Below, piece after piece: positions 45,025 to 56,074 of a DNA stretch of 64,000 nucleotides. The position numbers and the translations under genes were made by a program. The notes beneath the pieces are model-generated. The model was not told the DNA's origin and did not search any database. It saw only the letters and a list, made by a program, of their open reading frames with translations. Numbering within the stretch: position 1 is the stretch's first letter; each line of letters begins with the position of its first letter. Source of the DNA: Mesostigma viride (taxonomy: Eukaryota; Streptophyta; Mesostigmatophyceae; Mesostigmatales; Mesostigmataceae). The stretch covers positions 434,001 to 498,000 of the forward strand of contig RPFO01000253.1 of the NCBI GenBank assembly GCA_009746045.1. Direction: 5' to 3'.

Positions 45025-45821
45025 AAGCGCTTAGGCACTATGTTAATGGCTCGGGTAGTGATTGGGAGGATTATTTATGTTTGGTAGAGTTCTCCCTCAA
45101 CAATTGTCCCCAAGCTGCGCATGGATATACGCCCTTCTTCTTAGATACTGGTAGACAGCCCCTTACCCCTACCTCTCTCTTAGCTAGTCCTCTACGGGAC
45201 AAGGATGATGTGTCCCGAGATACTGTAGAAGGTGTACAGTCCTTACTAGATAGAATGAAAACTGCTCATGACCACGCGATCTCAGGGTACCAAAAAGCTC
45301 AGGCTAAGTACCTTGCTAGGTTGCGTGCCTCCTTAGATAGACGAGCACCTGAGATAGAAATAGGAGATCTAGTATTAGTAGAAGGCCCCCGTGTTGGCCG
45401 TTTTGCTCATAAGTTTGAAGCAGAACTGAAGGTCAAACTTAGGCCCGCCTTCTTAGGACCCTTCCATGTGTTGTCTAGGGTAGGAAATTTCTTATATAAA
45501 GTCGATATCCCTACCTCCTGGCAAACGCATTCAAACACCTTCCATAGGAGCCAGCTTAAACTGTACCATCCTAGTACGTTCGCTGGCAGGGAGTTAGCGC
45601 CTGCCCCTTTAGAGCATAACCCTGACACTGGTGAAGTAGAAGACGAAGTAGAAAGCATCGTGGCCCATAGAGATATCAAAAAGGGCCGCGGTACCCAGCG
45701 TCAGTATAAAGTGAAGTGGATGTATGCTCGTAGTGAAGTAGATAAGGTTTGGTATACGGAGAGTGAGCTAGATGGGTGTAGTCGCCTGCTGCAGGAATAT
45801 AAAACCCTGCACAAGCTCTAG
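45025..45821 (+). CDS. Chromovirus integrase C-terminal part with chromodomain
   Basis: The frame enters at the truncation point. It shows the integrase tail block VEFSLNNCPQAAHGYTPFFL, the GPY/F-type module (LRPAFLGPFHVLSRVGNFLY ... HSNTFHRSQLKLY) and a C-terminal chromodomain (VESIVAHRDIKKGRGTQRQY then KVKWMYARSEVDKVWYTE). Chromodomains direct chromovirus integration to modified chromatin. The catalytic DDE core is not in the window. Confidence 0.85.
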
Positions 45822-45909
45822 TTGTAGGCTTTCTCCTCTCTTATGTTATGTCTGCTGTCGACGGGTGGTTGGTTGTCCCCTCCCCTCCGCAGCCGTCATG
45901 TCGGAGCCT

Positions 45910-47444
45910 AGACCCCTCCGGCTGAGAGCTCGCTGCCGTCCCCGCCCCCACCGGACCCTGAGCTGTATTTCGAGGCCCTTCCGGGCCGCTGGGTGTCGCG
46001 ATCAAGTTACCCGGGTGGCGTTGTGCAGCCGGCCCTTCAGGCCCAACATGCGGGCTTAGTCAGGGCGGCCCTCTTCGGGGTCACGTGGTATGGTCCTTCC
46101 CCTGATGAGCCGCACCAGCTTGTCCTGCACGGGTTCGACGATGCCGGACACTGTTTGTTGGGGTGTGGTTCCAGCTGTCCCGCCCTGGGACAGATAGATG
46201 CGGTTCTCCGGTGCTGCCGTGTGTTCTCCTACCTCTCTACCCATGTGGGCCGTACCTGCCTACGGGAGGTGTTCCCTTGGCTTCCGGCTGAGGGTGATGC
46301 TGAGGTAGATGAGAACCCCTGTGACCTTTTACGGGCCGTAGAATTCATGGAGATAGCTGATCAGTCGGCGGAACTAGCGGTTAGTGGTCCTGCCCCTTCG
46401 GGCGCCCCAGCCGAGGTACATTATACGCCAGATTATTCTGCCTCGAGCGCTGCGTCCGCCTCCTCGGCGTCTGTTCCTCCCTCTCCGGTCCCGTCGTCCC
46501 CTCGGTCGACCCGGGATGTTGCAGTAGAGCCTACCCCTTCGGGTTTGCCTGATCCTCTTTCGGCGACGGTCTCGGCTATGCAGGCTCAGATCCAGTCCCT
46601 GACCACGGCGTTCGGGGCCTTCCTGGCGGCCCAAGCGCAGACTCCGGCCACGCCAGGTGGGGTGTCTGTGGTGTCCGCGCCCCCTACCCCTTTGGTTGCT
46701 TCGGCACCTGTGGTTTCGCCGGCGCCCCCTACCCCTTCGGTTGCTGCGGCTCCGACACCTCCGGTTGCCTCCGTGCCTGCGGCCGACGTTCCCGCGCCTC
46801 GGCGCGAGTCTTCAGCCCCTTCGGCTGTGCCCGCCGTCGCCCCCTCTGGGCCGTCCGCTGCGCCCTCACAGCCAGTTCGTGGTTTCTTCAGCGACCCGGG
46901 CGGTCTTCCCAGGCTTTGGGAGGGCGGTCCTCCGCAGAGGATCCCGGTGCCTGACTGGAGCTTGGACGGTAACCAGTCGTATGCCGGATTGCCTGTCCCC
47001 ACGGGTCCTATTTTCAACATGTGGCCTGGTGGTGCTCCACCCCCAGAGACCGGCGCGCCAGTTGCGGAGGCGGGTCCGTCGCGACCCCCTGCGGCATCGG
47101 GTCCGACGCGGCCCCCTGTTGTACCGGCACCTTCTGCGCCTGTGCCGGTTCCTACCCCTTCGTCGGCCCCTGCCCCTTCGGCCCCGCGGTCTTTGGCTGC
47201 GGTCGTTCGGTCCAGTGGCTCTGACCCGCGCGCCACCCGCGCTGCCGATTCCCTTCGGGAGTTGTCAGAGGGCGATCGGGATCGGGCCCCTTCTGTGGTG
47301 CATGCGACTCCGGAGTCGCGCGACACGCCTGTCTTCGGGTATGGTATGTCTGCGCTCGCTTGCCGCCAGTGTGACCTGCCGCGCGCCTCCGCCGAGCTGG
47401 CCATTTCGCCCATGTCCTACGGGTTCTCCCAGGTGTGTCGGGCG
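45910..47444 (+). CDS. Extra ORF of the chromovirus, first part
   Basis: Downstream of integrase and before the 3' LTR. A compact N-terminal domain with several Cys (GHCLLGCGSSCPALGQ, AVLRCCRVFSYLSTHVG) is followed by a helical stretch (LSATVSAMQAQIQSLTTAFG) and a long Pro/Ala/Val-rich region. It may be a Gag-like or accessory protein in the position where env would lie; no signal peptide or membrane segment was seen, so it is not an obvious envelope. Start codon unclear. The ORF is interrupted by the hAT-like insertion at 47445. Confidence 0.5.
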
Positions 47445-49144
47445 CAGTGAACGCCAATACGCCGTATAATACGGTAAATACGCCGTATTATACAATACGG
47501 CGGGGTTTGGCGTACTAACGTACTAGAAATACGGCGTATTGCGTTCTCAACGCCAATACGGCGCATAATACGTATTTTTCGCGTATTATACGGCGCCCGG
47601 CTCCGGAATTTGGCGCCAGAGCTAGTTTTGGCGTTGCTGACCTAGGCAGGTACGCAGCCTGAACCGTACTTGGGGAGTACGGGCCTACGGTTGGTCCCGC
47701 TTGTCATCTCTGCCAGTTGACGGCGTGGGTAAACGATGGCAAAACGAGACCGACTTGCATGCACATAAATATGATAGTTGACCTCCGCGGCCATGGAGGT
47801 GCAGAAATCTGACTGGTATGGGAGCATGGCTTGACATTTTGAACTGCAATTTTGCAGGCATGATCCATAGGTCCTAAGCAGCGTATATCATTGGCAGGCA
47901 ACGCCTGGGTGTGCGCAGATATGTCTCGACCCTATGCTCGGTGCAGCAACCTCGTTTGATCAGCGACCAGGTCGGTCGCCGTGCATGTGCTAACTGTTAC
48001 TAGGCGGGAAATAAGTCGATACGTTTGTACGCGGATAGATGTGTAAAATATATTGCTGACATGTTTTATTGGCGACGACGGCCAGGAAAGCGGCTCGCAG
48101 CTACATCGATGAGGTGGGCATCCGGCTAGCTCCAGCAAGGAAGGTAATTAATCTGCGGTTTTGATCTGGTATGTGCTATCCTGTTCACGTTTTATTGCAT
48201 ACTGTATCAAGGTTTTGGGTCGAATCGTATACCTATCAATAAGTTCATGGTTGTAATAAGGAATTAGTTCAATTAGCAATCTATATACCATGCAGTGGAT
48301 GAGTATCACACTTCATGACCTTTATGTAAACAACAAACTGTCGACACCCCCTAGGGCTCCCCCAGAATAGATTCTAGCCAGCTGTCTAGAAGAGGGCAAT
48401 CGACATAGCTTTTACATTATAGCATGACTTGCCATGTATTTCTCGAGCATAGTATACTGATCTAGCCCCAACGGCTTAGAGTAGCCCCAACGGTTTAGAG
48501 TGGCATGAACGCAATCACATTAGCCCAGCCATGGCTCAGCGTGGCCATTTGCTTATGCCTTAGCAGACGCCCGTTGAGCCCACTTCACCTTTCTTGTACA
48601 GCATCAGCTATGCTTCAGCCTACCTCTGGTATCGTTAATAATGGTTGTCCCACAGTGATGCGCCCCGGCCCCGTGATGTGGATAGAGCGCTCGATGTGGC
48701 CTGCCCACCGACTGGTGGGCGGTGGCAGTGAGAGAAGCTAGGGCGCCCTCCCTCCCTCTCATTGTGTACAGGGGTTGAAGGTTCCTCTACTTTGTATTGG
48801 CACCCACGTGACGCAGTCACGTGATAATTAACTAATTAATTAATTAATTACACTTCATACAATTGATGAGACAACCAAGTGAGTGTCAAACGGCTACCGG
48901 CGACCTCTACGTGCATTGTATTGTTTTTCATCAAGATTGAGACGTTAGCTAGAGTTTTTGAGAGGCACGCCCATGGGATAAACACCTTAGAATATTTTAT
49001 CCTAATTGAAAATCCACTTTTCCGGTCAAAAAACCACTTTTTTTTTTTTGGCGTATAATACGCGTATAATACGCGTATAATACGGCAATACGCAATACGC
49101 CGAGGTTTTGCCGTATTGCCGTATTGCCGTACTGGCTCACACTG
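47445..49144. mobile_element. Non-autonomous hAT-like DNA transposon (1.7 kb) inside the chromovirus
   Basis: Exact 8-bp target duplication GTCGGGCG flanks the element (47437-47444 and 49145-49152). Both ends start CAGTG in inverted orientation and continue as GCCA(A/G)TACG(C/G)C; the subterminal regions are packed with CGTATAATACG-like repeats. An 8-bp duplication plus CAGTG termini fits the hAT superfamily. No transposase ORF is present. Confidence 0.85.
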
Positions 49145-49908
49145 GTCGGGCGCCGCGGGACCGTAACCTACCAGTTGAGACTGATCGGCCTCCTTTCGAC
49201 ATGGTTATTTTGGCTGATCCGGTGTTCCAGGGTGAGATCCTGGTTCGGCGCGTCCTGTACCGCTGGGCGCGGCGCCACAATGACTTGGACACCTACGGCG
49301 GGTTCCAGTGGGCTTACCCTCCGCCTCTGGGCATTATGGCCTCAGATGCTCTTACGGTAGATTTTCCTGCGGTGCCGGGTGCCACGTACAGCACCGTCCT
49401 TCAGCCCATCCTAGAGTGGGATGCCCGTCGTCCAGCGCCCATCCCGGGCCAGGGTCTGGACTCTCGGGGTCATCCTCCTCCCCGGGCTAGCGACTACCTC
49501 GAGACGTTCGGGTCGCGACAGTGTGCCCGCCGGTGGCGCTCCCGCGAGATTCGGCATATCCGGTTGTGGCCGTCCAACGTGGAGCCCCTGGTAGATCTGT
49601 TTTTCCCGACGGGTATGCGCCCTCGGATCCGGTATCATTGCCTGCTCCTTCGGGCTCTCTGCCTGATCGCGGTAGAGCCTTTCCTACGCCTCTTTGCCTG
49701 CGGTTTCCTGGACTGGGCCCGGGGCCAGGTCGTTCTTACACAGCATAGGTACTACTGGGCCTTCCTGGGCCTTTTCCCTGACGGCGTGTGGGCCGATGTT
49801 TTCCTCACTGTAGATAGGCACGACAATGCTGAGGATGTGTCTCACTACCAGGCTTACCTGGATGTCCTGCTGGCCTCCCGTGGTACCTACCAGACGGATG
49901 GCCATTAG
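49145..49908 (+). CDS. Extra ORF of the chromovirus, second part
   Basis: Continues after the hAT-like insertion. Globular and Arg/Pro/Leu-rich (VLYRWARRHNDLDTYGGFQW, then WSREIRHIRLWPSNVEPLVD-like helices, LRLFACGFLDWARGQVV) and ends with the stop at 49908. No recognised domain. Confidence 0.45.
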
Positions 49909-50263
49909 ATAGAGGGCCTTAGGCCCGACCTGAGGGTGTTGTCCCTCCGGTATGTAGAGTCGCCCTCATGTTCTGGCCAGTTGACTGGTCGTTCTTGGTC
50001 CTTGGTGCTGATTGGTTTACTCTGTGTGTCCTGCCCAGTGCCGTTCCCCCCGGCAAGGACTTTGTTCCAGGCAGTTAGGGGAACCTACCACCAGGCTTGG
50101 TGCTGGCCAACCCTACACCTCCAGGCGTGGTGGTGGAGACCGTGTGAACTATTGGTGCTTTGTATCTTGGATGGCCTGCCGACTGTGTTAGTGTGTGCTG
50201 GGTGCATTAGGTTTCCTACCCCTTGTTTTCCTACCTGTGCGTAGGGAGAGGGCTCCCTACCTT

Positions 50264-50277
50264 TGTGGGGGGGGAGG
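50264..50277 (+). other. Polypurine tract of the chromovirus
   Basis: A GTGGGGGGGGAGG run immediately before the TGTTACG start of the 3' LTR, as expected for the plus-strand primer in reverse transcription. Confidence 0.7.
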
Positions 50278-50853
50278 TGTTACGTCGCGTAACAATTCGT
50301 TGTAGTTACGGACGTAAATTAGGTCTTTTGCCTCGGTTGTCCCCAGGTTTACGTTTAGGCTCCTACCGGGACATTATTGTCCTCGTAACAGTACTGTGGT
50401 ACATTGGGTGCCGTTGGGCGCCGCGCCGCGTACTTTACTAGTGGTCCTGATCCTGTGGTAGAATGTAGTGGACCAGCGTGCATCAGTAGATGTAGTGGAC
50501 CAGCGTGCATCTGTAGGCGAGGGCCATGTCGGCCCGAGCGTGTTGGACCGTTGGTGACCATTTATGCGCGTTCTATCCCTTGTGTGTGCACTCGGCGTGT
50601 GTTAAATGAATTAACACATATAGGCTTGGGTCACGGCAGTTTAGTTGTGTTTCCTTCCTCTTTTCCTGGAGTAAACGGGTTTGATTAAATGGCCTATGGC
50701 ATATTACAGTAGTACATATGTAAATGCATTGAGATCTGGTTCGTCTCGGTCGTCTTTCGCTAGGGACCCGTGTAAATAGAAGCGGCCTCACTAGTTTAGG
50801 TAGTATCAGGACCGGTAGAGGTAGAGGTGGCGGCCGAGGCTTGCGGCGTAACA
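50278..50853 (+). repeat. 3' LTR of the chromovirus (576 bp)
   Basis: Starts TGTTACGTCGCG and ends GGCGTAACA, short inverted ends, directly after a polypurine tract. Contains a duplicated ATGTAGTGGACCAGCGTGCA at about 50463-50510. Partner LTR is not in the window. Confidence 0.75.
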
Positions 50854-51793
50854 GTGGGGTGGTCATTGCCGAATACTAACTAGATGTTCTTCCGAAAATG
50901 GGCTCCGCCGGCGAAAGTTTTAACGTGAAAGTTACAACGTACGCACGTTACTTGATATTAATTTGACCATACATACAGTACCTGTTCCGGGATACACTAC
51001 GTGGGGCCCCCTCATGGGACACCGGGAGCTAGGTGGGGCACCAGGAGGAAGGGGCGCTTCATGGTTGAGTAGAATCGCTAGGACTTTGGTAGATTAGATT
51101 AATTAGATTCTAGATTAGATTGGGTTAATTATATTCTAGATTAGATTTATGCCCCGGCATGGCCCGTGGCCCTTGGCTCGTGGCCCGTAGCCCCTGGCCC
51201 GTGGCCCGTGGTCCGTGGCCCGTCATGGCCCGTGGCCCGTGGCCCGTGGCCCGTGGCCCGTGGCCCGTGACTGGCCCGTGGCCAGGGGCCTGTGGCCTGT
51301 GGCCCGTGGCCCGTGGCCCGTGGCCCGTGGCCCGTGGCCCATGTGGCCCGTGGCCCATGTGGCCCGTGGCCCATGTGGCCCGTGGCCCGTGGCCCGTGGC
51401 CCGTCAGTGGCCCGTGGCCCGGGGTCCGGGGCCCGGGGCCCGTAGCCGCTGAAAATCCAACCGTCCCCCGACTATTGAGTCCCGTCGCACGTCGCCCGTC
51501 GGGGCTGAAATTCCTTCCGTCCCTTGCTGAAAGTTCCCGTGGCGGCGCGCCTGGCACTTGGCGCGCATCGTATCTGGGATTCGTACCCTTTGGAAAGGAG
51601 ATATCCGGAGTTTACGCAGTACGCGCAAATGGCTGAAACAACAGCCACAGGTTATCGGCGGTCCCCCCCCTACTGTGCTGCTGCCCATGTGCGGCGTGGG
51701 ATCCAAGTGACCGACTGACTGACTGACTCCCCTAATTATCGGTAAGGGGGAGTCCCCCACTCCCACTGTCGGTACGCCGGCGCGGGAATATAA
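50854..51793. repeat. Gene-free stretch with TAGATT repeats and a GGCCCGT heptamer array
   Basis: 51085-51147 is made of TTAGATTCTAGATTAGATT-type repeats. 51160-51440 is a degenerate array of GGCCCGT (7 bp), more than 30 units. ORFs with Gly/Pro/His-rich translations across it are repeat artefacts. Four GACT repeats occur at about 51709-51727. No gene supported. Confidence 0.8.
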
Positions 51794-52974
51794 GAGCCTT
51801 TCCACATATGGTGACGAATTAGTGCGAATTAGGAGGACTCGGATTGGTCCGGACCGCAGTTCCAGGCTCGAGGTCTAATTCGGCGCGGCGAATTAGAATG
51901 AATTAGCGGTGAATTAGTCGGGACGGGGTTTCCACATTCAGTTCCGATCCAACGGCGGCGAACAAGTTCCCGCCTTTTTGTGTGCATCATGGCACGTGCT
52001 TGACCCTACTTAAAGTGAAAACTGCACCCCGTCGCCCAGCATTACACGCCATAACCATCTGGCATCGCTGTGATTTTAAGCCTTGCAATGGCTGAGCCGC
52101 CGCCTCCGGCGCTGATGTTTAAGACGCAAGAAGATGTTCTTGAGGCCGAGGTGCGCGGCCAGATCACAGCGGCCTATGCCATACATTGCATTAGGCGCCT
52201 TAACGAACTGAGTCGAGGGAAGCGAGGAGGGGACGCGATGAGCGCCATCTAAGCAGTTGCTTGTCATGTCTATACGCCCGGGCATCTCATGATCTGTCTA
52301 CCATGCACGCATTTTCCTTGGATGAATCGAACAGCTTTTGACATTTTAATGGCGACAATGAAGTCCGGCCACGACAATATAGCGCTGCTCAGAGCTTCGT
52401 TGCCGAGAAAGGTTTAAGAGGTGCTTTTTCCGGGCAGATAATGTAACTCTGCCTAGACCCCGGTAGCTTTCAGCACGCGCATATTGCTTGAGGTAAGCGA
52501 GCCACGACGCCTGCAGGTGCTCCTGCCGAGGTGGAGACCTCCGAGAGCACGTGGATTAGGCTCATGCGTCACAGCAGCATCGACCTTCATTCTCCTGGTG
52601 TACGTGGAAGGTCACTTTTCAGGATTAACATATCTGAATGTTGATTGCCTGTTCATTTTCCGTCAATTGAGCAGCGATTGAAACCATGAGCCATGCAAGT
52701 GTAAGGTGCAGAATTCAGTTGATGAACCCAAGCAGGTAATGTGCAAAATAGATGAACCCAAGTAATATGTGCAGATGTTTCGTCCCACTGGCTGTGTGCT
52801 ATTGCATGAACCGTGTAGGCCCTTGGCGTGTACTCACTTGCTGCAACCGTGCCCACAGCTGCTTGTCAATACACGCGGCAGGCACAACGACTTTTGCCGC
52901 GAGGTGAAACATTTAACTCCCCCACACCTTGCATTTTTCACTCTTTCTTTTCCCTATCCATCCTACCCCCCAGC

Positions 52975-53350
52975 ACACACACACGCCCACATACATACAC
53001 ATGCACATAAATGTTCACACACACATGCACACACGCACGCATACACACATGCACACATACACACATGCACACACGCACACATGCACACATGCACACACGC
53101 ACACACGCACACATACACACATGCACACATACACACTTGCACACACGCACACATGCACACACGCACACATGCACACATACACACATGCACACACGCACAC
53201 ATGCACACATGCACACACGCACGCATACACACATGCACACATACACACATGCACACACGCACGCATACACACATGCACACATGCACACACGCACACACGC
53301 ACACACGCACACACGCACACACGCACACTCGCACACTCGCACACTCGCAC

Positions 53351-53403
<53 letters not shown>

Positions 53404-53600
53404 CGCACACACGCACACACGCACACACATGCACACTGTGACATACACATGTATGCACACAATATCACACACATGCACACACCCACGTGCGCACATGCAC
53501 GCTAACACATGCACACAAACATGTGCACACACCCACGAGCACACGTGCACATGCATACAAATGCACACAAACACAGGCCGACTTGCACACATGCGCCACA
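52975..53600. repeat. CA-rich compound microsatellite
   Basis: About 620 bp of (CA)n interrupted in register by T or G, giving units such as CACACATGCACACACG. His/Thr-rich or Cys/Val-rich ORFs across it in every frame are artefacts of the repeat. It has expanded inside the Harbinger element. Confidence 0.95.
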
Positions 53601-54773
53601 CACATCAATCCATCACCAATAAACGGGTTGCTTGGACCCAACGACCTTCTTACTCGCCTGTCCACCCAATGTTCTGCCCATCCTCCTGCCTGCCCGCCTG
53701 CAAGTCTGCCACCCGCCTATCTGCCCACCCATCTGTCAACCTGCCTGCCTGCCTGCTTGTGTGCATGCCTGCGGGCCTGCATGTGCACCTGCGCCCATGC
53801 ACCTATTATGCCCCCATGGCACATACATGCAGCCTAGCTAGTTGAGTGTCTCTAGGCACGCGCACATGGGTGGCTACATGGGCATTTGCCTGTGTCTTGG
53901 GCTGGGGCGTTGGGCTGATTAGTTCAAGAGTGGGCGGGAAGACGGTGGTATAATTGGGTGGGTAGGGACGGAGTGGATGGATGATTGGGGGGTTGGATGC
54001 GGGTGGGACTCAAGTTAGTGTTAAGTCCAATGTTGCCTATAGCATCAACAAAAATAAGCGAGAAAGCAGCCTAAATTCAAGGAGCCTACTTTTTGTAACA
54101 TGTGCCAAACTGCAATTAATGGTTGCAGGCTCACAAGCTGCCAGATTCATAACGCACATGGAATGAATTGCATGGTTACAGGACAAGCGTGTGGTTGGAA
54201 ATCTTAAATGCCTGGCAACGTCTCTTTCATGTGCCCACTGAGAACCGCTGTTCTTCGACACAAGAAGGCTTTGGCAAGCAACGAGCTTCGGCCAGGGCCT
54301 TCATTTCAAGGAACCGTGTGTAAAGCAAGAACTCAGGATTTACAAACAGAAACTATACCTAACTTTGCGACCTTCATGCAGTATGTCATGTGCATGGCTA
54401 TGTAGTATGTGCCAACAATCACAACGAAAACGTGCGAAATTGCAAACATTGCCATGGAAGGGCAGGAGCCACGCACGCAGCAAATTAAAACGGTTCGTGA
54501 ACCAGTCTGTCGGGCATAGAGACAGCAAAGTCTGGCCAGCAATAATGCAGTGCGATGCGAGACAAACTCGGTAAATATGGGCAGGCAGGCGCAGCTCGTC
54601 CTCAGCAGTGCTATCTAACGTGACGGCGCCTTATTTCCGCGTGCACGGTGCCGAACATGGCACTGGCCTGATTCCAGTTGCAGCAACGCCAGATGCCTTC
54701 CCGTCATAGAGCAGAGGCTTCACGTACGTCGCCATCGTTGGCTACCAATCGCTATGCTTCCCGTGATAATGCA

Positions 54774-55253
54774 CTACGCGTCCGAACAAAATGTCGAGAA
54801 AGCAAACAATCTACACGCGAGAGAACTGGGCTGATAGCTTTTCAGTACTGGTTTTACCGTGCCTTCAAATTCCATTAGCTTACTTAACCATGGCTGACTA
54901 ATTTTAGCTAACGCGATCAACATACACACTACACGATCAAAGGAATCACGGGTCATGTGAAATGTTGCACGGAAGTCCGCGTCCGTCATGACACCCCCTC
55001 GCTTTGCTGATTCCCAAAATCCACGTCCTGCGGCCCTATCATATGCCCACGGGCGACCGGGCTGCCACCCGCCTCGTCGGTCGTCTGGCTTGTCGTCCAT
55101 TGCCATCCCCATCATCACTTGTGTGGCGGTTGCCATGTATTCCGCCTCGCGAGCCGCATTTTCCTGAATAATGCGTATCGCGGCCTGCTTCCTGCGTAGC
55201 TGCAGGTAGCGCACCAGCACGATGAGAAATATAACTATTAGTCTCGCGATCAT
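54774..55253 (-). pseudogene. PIF/Harbinger transposase, N-terminal remnant
   Basis: ATG at 55253. After a hydrophobic-basic leader, residues about 78-115 (RGFWESAKRGG, then MTDADFRATFHMTRDSFDRV) match the conserved region before the DDE domain of HARBI1-type transposases. Homology ends soon after and the ORF stops at residue 159, so the catalytic domain (DDE triad) is missing from this frame. The element cannot encode a full transposase as it stands. Confidence 0.65.
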
Positions 55254-55574
55254 GGCTACGCACTTTCATCCACTAACGCGCGGCAGCGATGGTGGCCGCA
55301 CTGTCTTCCCGGCGTGCACGTGTTCCCCGCCCTTTTCACGTCGTGTTCCCCGCCCTTTTCGTGCATCGACCAAAAAAAAAAAATTAATTCTGACTGGAAC
55401 TGGCCGGAACTGCTTTTTTCGAGTTCCAGGAGTTCCACCCCAGTTCCGGTCGAATTAGCGGTTAATTAGAATTACATTTCTAATTGGACGGCCCAATGTG
55501 GAAACCTCTAGTTCCGGAACCGACTGAATTAGGACCCTAACTCCCCGGAACTGACGAATGTGGAAAGGGCCTAA

Positions 55575-56074
55575 CCCCCGAAAAAAAAAACTCAACTCAA
55601 CTGAACTCAATCTGAATTCCAAGCGACCTTTTGAGGTGCAAGACACTTCAGGATCTAGCTTAAGATACGGCAGAAGACGGTTGGTGCCTATGTGGCACAT
55701 AATCGGCCCCCTTTGTCACGTGATCCGGGAAAACCAGCTCGAGCCCACGTCAGTTCAGTCAGTCAGTTGGATCCCCCGCCGGTCATAGCCAGACATAGAT
55801 TCTATAGCTCGAGGCCCACGAGTTGGGGGCTCGAAGCGGTAATCAGACTAACCACAGTATCTGCGGCTCGTATCAACTGCAGGCTGGGTGTGGCTCCAGA
55901 CATTGCCACATGGCGCGCTTCGTTACCAGACCGCAAAGGATGTGGCCGGACTGTGGGCCACCGTGGACTGGATTGTGAGCGGTGATCTTCTGGCTCGCCG
56001 AAAGGGCACTCCGGAGGTTCGAGGCGCGCAACGAAATTCCAGTAACGCGGCCCAAAGAGGGGGTGGCGCCATCA
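55575..56074. promoter_or_regulatory. Upstream region of nitrate reductase
   Basis: Starts with an A-run and CAACT repeats left by the transposon junction. The rest is unique sequence without a clear TATA box. The first in-frame ATG of the reductase is at 56075; the frame stays open upstream to about 55982, so a start before the visible ATG by splicing from another exon cannot be excluded. Confidence 0.4.

Larger units (their letters stand above)
45025..50853 (+). mobile_element. Ty3-type chromovirus fragment (5'-truncated) with extra ORF and 3' LTR
   Basis: Order: integrase C-terminal part with chromodomain, an extra ORF downstream of pol, a polypurine tract and a 3' LTR. The 5' half (5' LTR, gag, most of pol) is missing. 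The extra ORF is split by a 1.7 kb hAT-like insertion. Apart from truncation and that insertion, the remaining frames look largely open, so loss appears fairly recent. Confidence 0.85.
51794..55571 (-). mobile_element. PIF/Harbinger-like DNA transposon, degenerate (3.8 kb)
   Basis: Target duplication TAA on both sides (51791-51793 and 55572-55574), typical of the TWA preference of PIF/Harbinger. Inverted ends: G(A/G)(G/C)CCTTTCCACAT, with further GAATTAG and GTTCC(G/A)G repeats in the outer 180 bp. Inside is a minus-strand transposase start (54774-55253). The catalytic DDE half is not recognisable; much of the interior is a CA-rich microsatellite and unidentified sequence. Confidence 0.8.

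Noticed and set aside
51125-51640. Gly/Pro/His-rich ORFs on both strands
   Set aside because: Artefacts of the GGCCCGT heptamer array.
52769-53845. 358-codon His/Thr-rich ORF
   Set aside because: Direct translation of the CA-rich microsatellite.
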